Shown: positions 61,995 to 64,000 of the stretch, in pieces | Layout of the letters: the number at the start of each line of letters is the position of its first letter | Numbering within the stretch: the first letter of the stretch is position 1 | DNA from: Crotalaria pallida | Lineage: Eukaryota > Streptophyta > Magnoliopsida > Fabales > Fabaceae | Assembly: GCA_037953625.1 (NCBI GenBank) | Contig: CM075655.1 | Coordinates: 119,171,001-119,235,000, forward strand | Direction: 5' to 3' | DNA length: 64,000 nt | Translations under genes and position numbers: made by a program | The notes under the pieces: generated by a model | Databases searched by the model: none | Told to the model about the DNA's origin: nothing | The model's input: only the letters and a program-made list of their open reading frames with translations

Positions 61995-62710
61995 AAAGAT
62001 CATGTATTATCGTGGTCATCCAGCATATCCCCTTAGTCATTGAATTAAGGAAATGAACTATGGAATACCTTGTAAAAATTGGTTACTGATGTCATTTTAA
62101 GAGGTAAATTCTTGTAAGTGATACTGTGTGGAATGTTATTTCAGGACACTGTCCTAATTGTAATTATAACAGTTTGTATTATATAAATATTGTAATTATG
62201 ATCTGAATTTTGAAATGTAATGTTATATATGAATTTTGATACCAACTTTGAAATGTGATTTTGCATGTTAGTTAAAAAAAATGTCATTTTTGAAAATTTG
62301 GGACTGTTAGAACTTGGAACTTATAAGAGGGCTTTTACTATTTTGCCTCCGGGTCTTAGGAGTGCTTTTTTGTGCTAAATTTGCTTGAACAACACTTTAA
62401 TGAAAAGAGTTATATAAAAACAGAACATGGATAGAGTTAGTTTTCTGGTTTCTGATTTTAATGAAAAGATTGGTTCCTACCTTGAGCTGAGGTTTGTGAT
62501 TTGCCTTGTTTTTCTTAGTTGTTGGTAAAAATTAGAGTGCTGCACCATCCGGCACATGATCATAGAAGCTGGAGTTATCAGTCAAACCAACTAGGTATGA
62601 CCTCCATCTCCGAAAGACATCGGCTTTGATAAAATTTCTGGAGTTTGTTATTATTATTGGTCCAAAGTAGGGTTTTCGCAAATAACAATAATAGTAAAAT
62701 AATACAACCA
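61995..62710. other. 3' flank of WAT1-related copy B
   Basis: No gene is seen. The start (61995-62070) is recognisable as the former C-terminal coding tail and 3' UTR when aligned with copy A (57290-57385). Confidence 0.5.
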
Positions 62711-62905
62711 CAATTATATTAAACACAACAACAAGCCACACAGTGCAATCATTGGAGTTGGTCAACCCAGAAGAAAATTTATCAAAATTAACCACCATTG
62801 ACTCTAAAGTTCCTCACTTTCTTTCCTTTGTTTGGCATTCAAACCAACCGATTTATCAAAACATTCCCTTTCTTTCTGTGTCTTTGTCTCTGAGACTGTG
62901 CTGTA

Positions 62906-64000
62906 ATGGAATCAGCTTCAGAAACAATATCAGTATCATTAGTATCATCATCAGTGTGGAGTAGAGACACATGGAAGGCACATATGGCCATAGCACTAGT
63001 GCAACTATTCTATGGGGGTCACAATATTATTGCCAAAGTGGCACTTAATGCTGGCATCAATCAAATTGTCTTTTGTGTCTTCAGGGATCTCATTGCCCTT
63101 TCTATTCTTGCTCCCTTAGCTTTTTTCCTTGAAAAGTATGCTCCTTTTTTTCAACCAACTTTTGTAGCTTTCTGATAACTAATCTGAATTGTTGTAGATT
63201 AATCCTATACACTTGCTTCTATTGGTGTCTTCAGAATTGAGATTTCTTCCTGCTAATTTAGAGCATGCTTAGTGTTTTACTAATATCAAATGACTTGCTT
63301 TACAAGTCTAATTTTAACTTATAACTTTTTGTTCCCCCTATGACGTTCTTTACATTATTTCAATTGTGTAAGTACCTTTATCATACCATTTTGGCTGTAG
63401 ACGGACACGACCACCTATTACTAAGGATCTATTGATTTCATTCTTCTTGCTTGGATTAACCGGGTAAAGTTCTAGAATCATCATCACTTATTTCCTATAA
63501 ACGGTTGTATATGAATGATAATGTCTTATTGATGCATATGGTATTTTTTGCTTCTTAATTCATGATCAGGACATTTGGCAACCAGCTTTTGTTTATTATT
63601 GGTTTACGTTATACTAATCCAACCTATGCTACTGCCATAATGCCTGCGATTCCAGTCTTTACATTTCTGCTTGCTGTAATAATGGGGTCAGTTTCACTCT
63701 TTCCAATTTCTACTCAAATTTTTATCTGCCTATTCCATATTTTTCTAGAGCACAGAAACAAATGCGAATTCTTAATTGTAGTAAAGAAATGTGTTCAGTA
63801 ATCATCTTATTCATGCAGTACAGAAAGAGTGAACTTGTTCAGATATGAGGGTTGGACAAAGGTTGGAGGAATTCTTATCTGCGTTTCTGGTGCCATATTG
63901 ATGGTTTTGTATCATGGTCCAGCTTTGATAGGATACACAGAAAATGTCCATGTAATACAAAGGGAAATAATAAGTGCCAGAGGTCAACCTGAGCCTTCTG
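62906..64000 (+). CDS. WAT1-related (EamA/DMT family) transporter, tandem copy C (partial, cut by window end)
   Basis: Third tandem copy; the first four exons are visible: 62906-63135, 63401-63463, 63570-63686 and 63819 onward to the window edge. Exon 1 is 230 bp (six shorter than in A and B, keeping phase), and exons 2 and 3 have the same lengths as in the others. The visible protein includes DTWKAHMAIALVQLFYGGHN, FRDLIALSILAPLAFFLEK, FGNQLLFIIGLRYTNPTYAT and GPALIGYTENVHVIQ, and it breaks off inside exon 4 after GQPEPS. It has one extra residue (REIISARG) compared with copy B (REIGARG). No stop or frameshift is seen in the visible part. Exons 5-7 lie beyond 64000. Confidence 0.9.

Overview
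This is a plant nuclear genome window. It is A+T-rich, has intron-containing genes with GT..AG splice sites, and has long intergenic stretches filled with small transposons. The three single genes and the gene cluster match dicot families closely. The mix of MITEs, SINEs and a Cassandra-type TRIM fits a legume (Medicago/clover-like), but that assignment is an inference from general resemblance, not a search.

Layout. (1) 1357-4254, minus strand: a five-exon half-size ABC transporter, almost certainly the ortholog of Arabidopsis ABCG14 (root-to-shoot cytokinin translocation). (2) 4400-36600: about 32 kb with no convincing host gene. It holds a Cassandra TRIM carrying 5S rRNA sequence (8.4-8.9 kb), a second LTR-like element beside it, several SINEs with intact target-site duplications, a three-level nest of DNA transposons (11.26-12.63 kb), other hAT-type and Stowaway-type MITEs, a LINE 3' fragment, a Helitron-like palindrome (24.46-24.90 kb) and a 0.9 kb inverted-repeat element. 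(3) 36641-41870, plus strand: the 11-exon COG6 gene of the conserved oligomeric Golgi complex. (4) 42431-42976: a small secreted proline-rich cell-wall-type protein with three 48-bp internal repeats. (5) 43720-51068: a decayed Ty1/Copia retrotransposon on the minus strand, interrupted by a 1.55 kb Mutator-type element with a perfect 9-bp target duplication. (6) 53720-64000: three tandem seven-exon genes of the WAT1-related / EamA transporter family (the At5g45370, At4g19185, At3g45870 group). The third is cut off by the window end.

The genes do not form one pathway. ABCG14 is a plasma-membrane exporter, COG6 is Golgi trafficking machinery, the proline-rich protein is apoplastic, and the WAT1-like proteins are ten-helix membrane transporters of unproven substrate. 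The WAT1 cluster is a recent local amplification. Intron phases are identical, exons 2-6 have identical lengths wherever they are visible, and the second and third copies also share 5' leader sequence. The second copy has an altered, shorter C-terminus.

I found no sign of a wholly new biological system. The most informative unexplained structures are the back-to-back initiator-tRNA primer sites in the TRIM region, the nested transposon stack, the element with two outward-facing Helitron 3' ends, and the Mutator-type element that may carry captured gene sequence. Splice sites were read by eye from GT..AG signals and frame continuity; every multi-exon model given here keeps its frame throughout.
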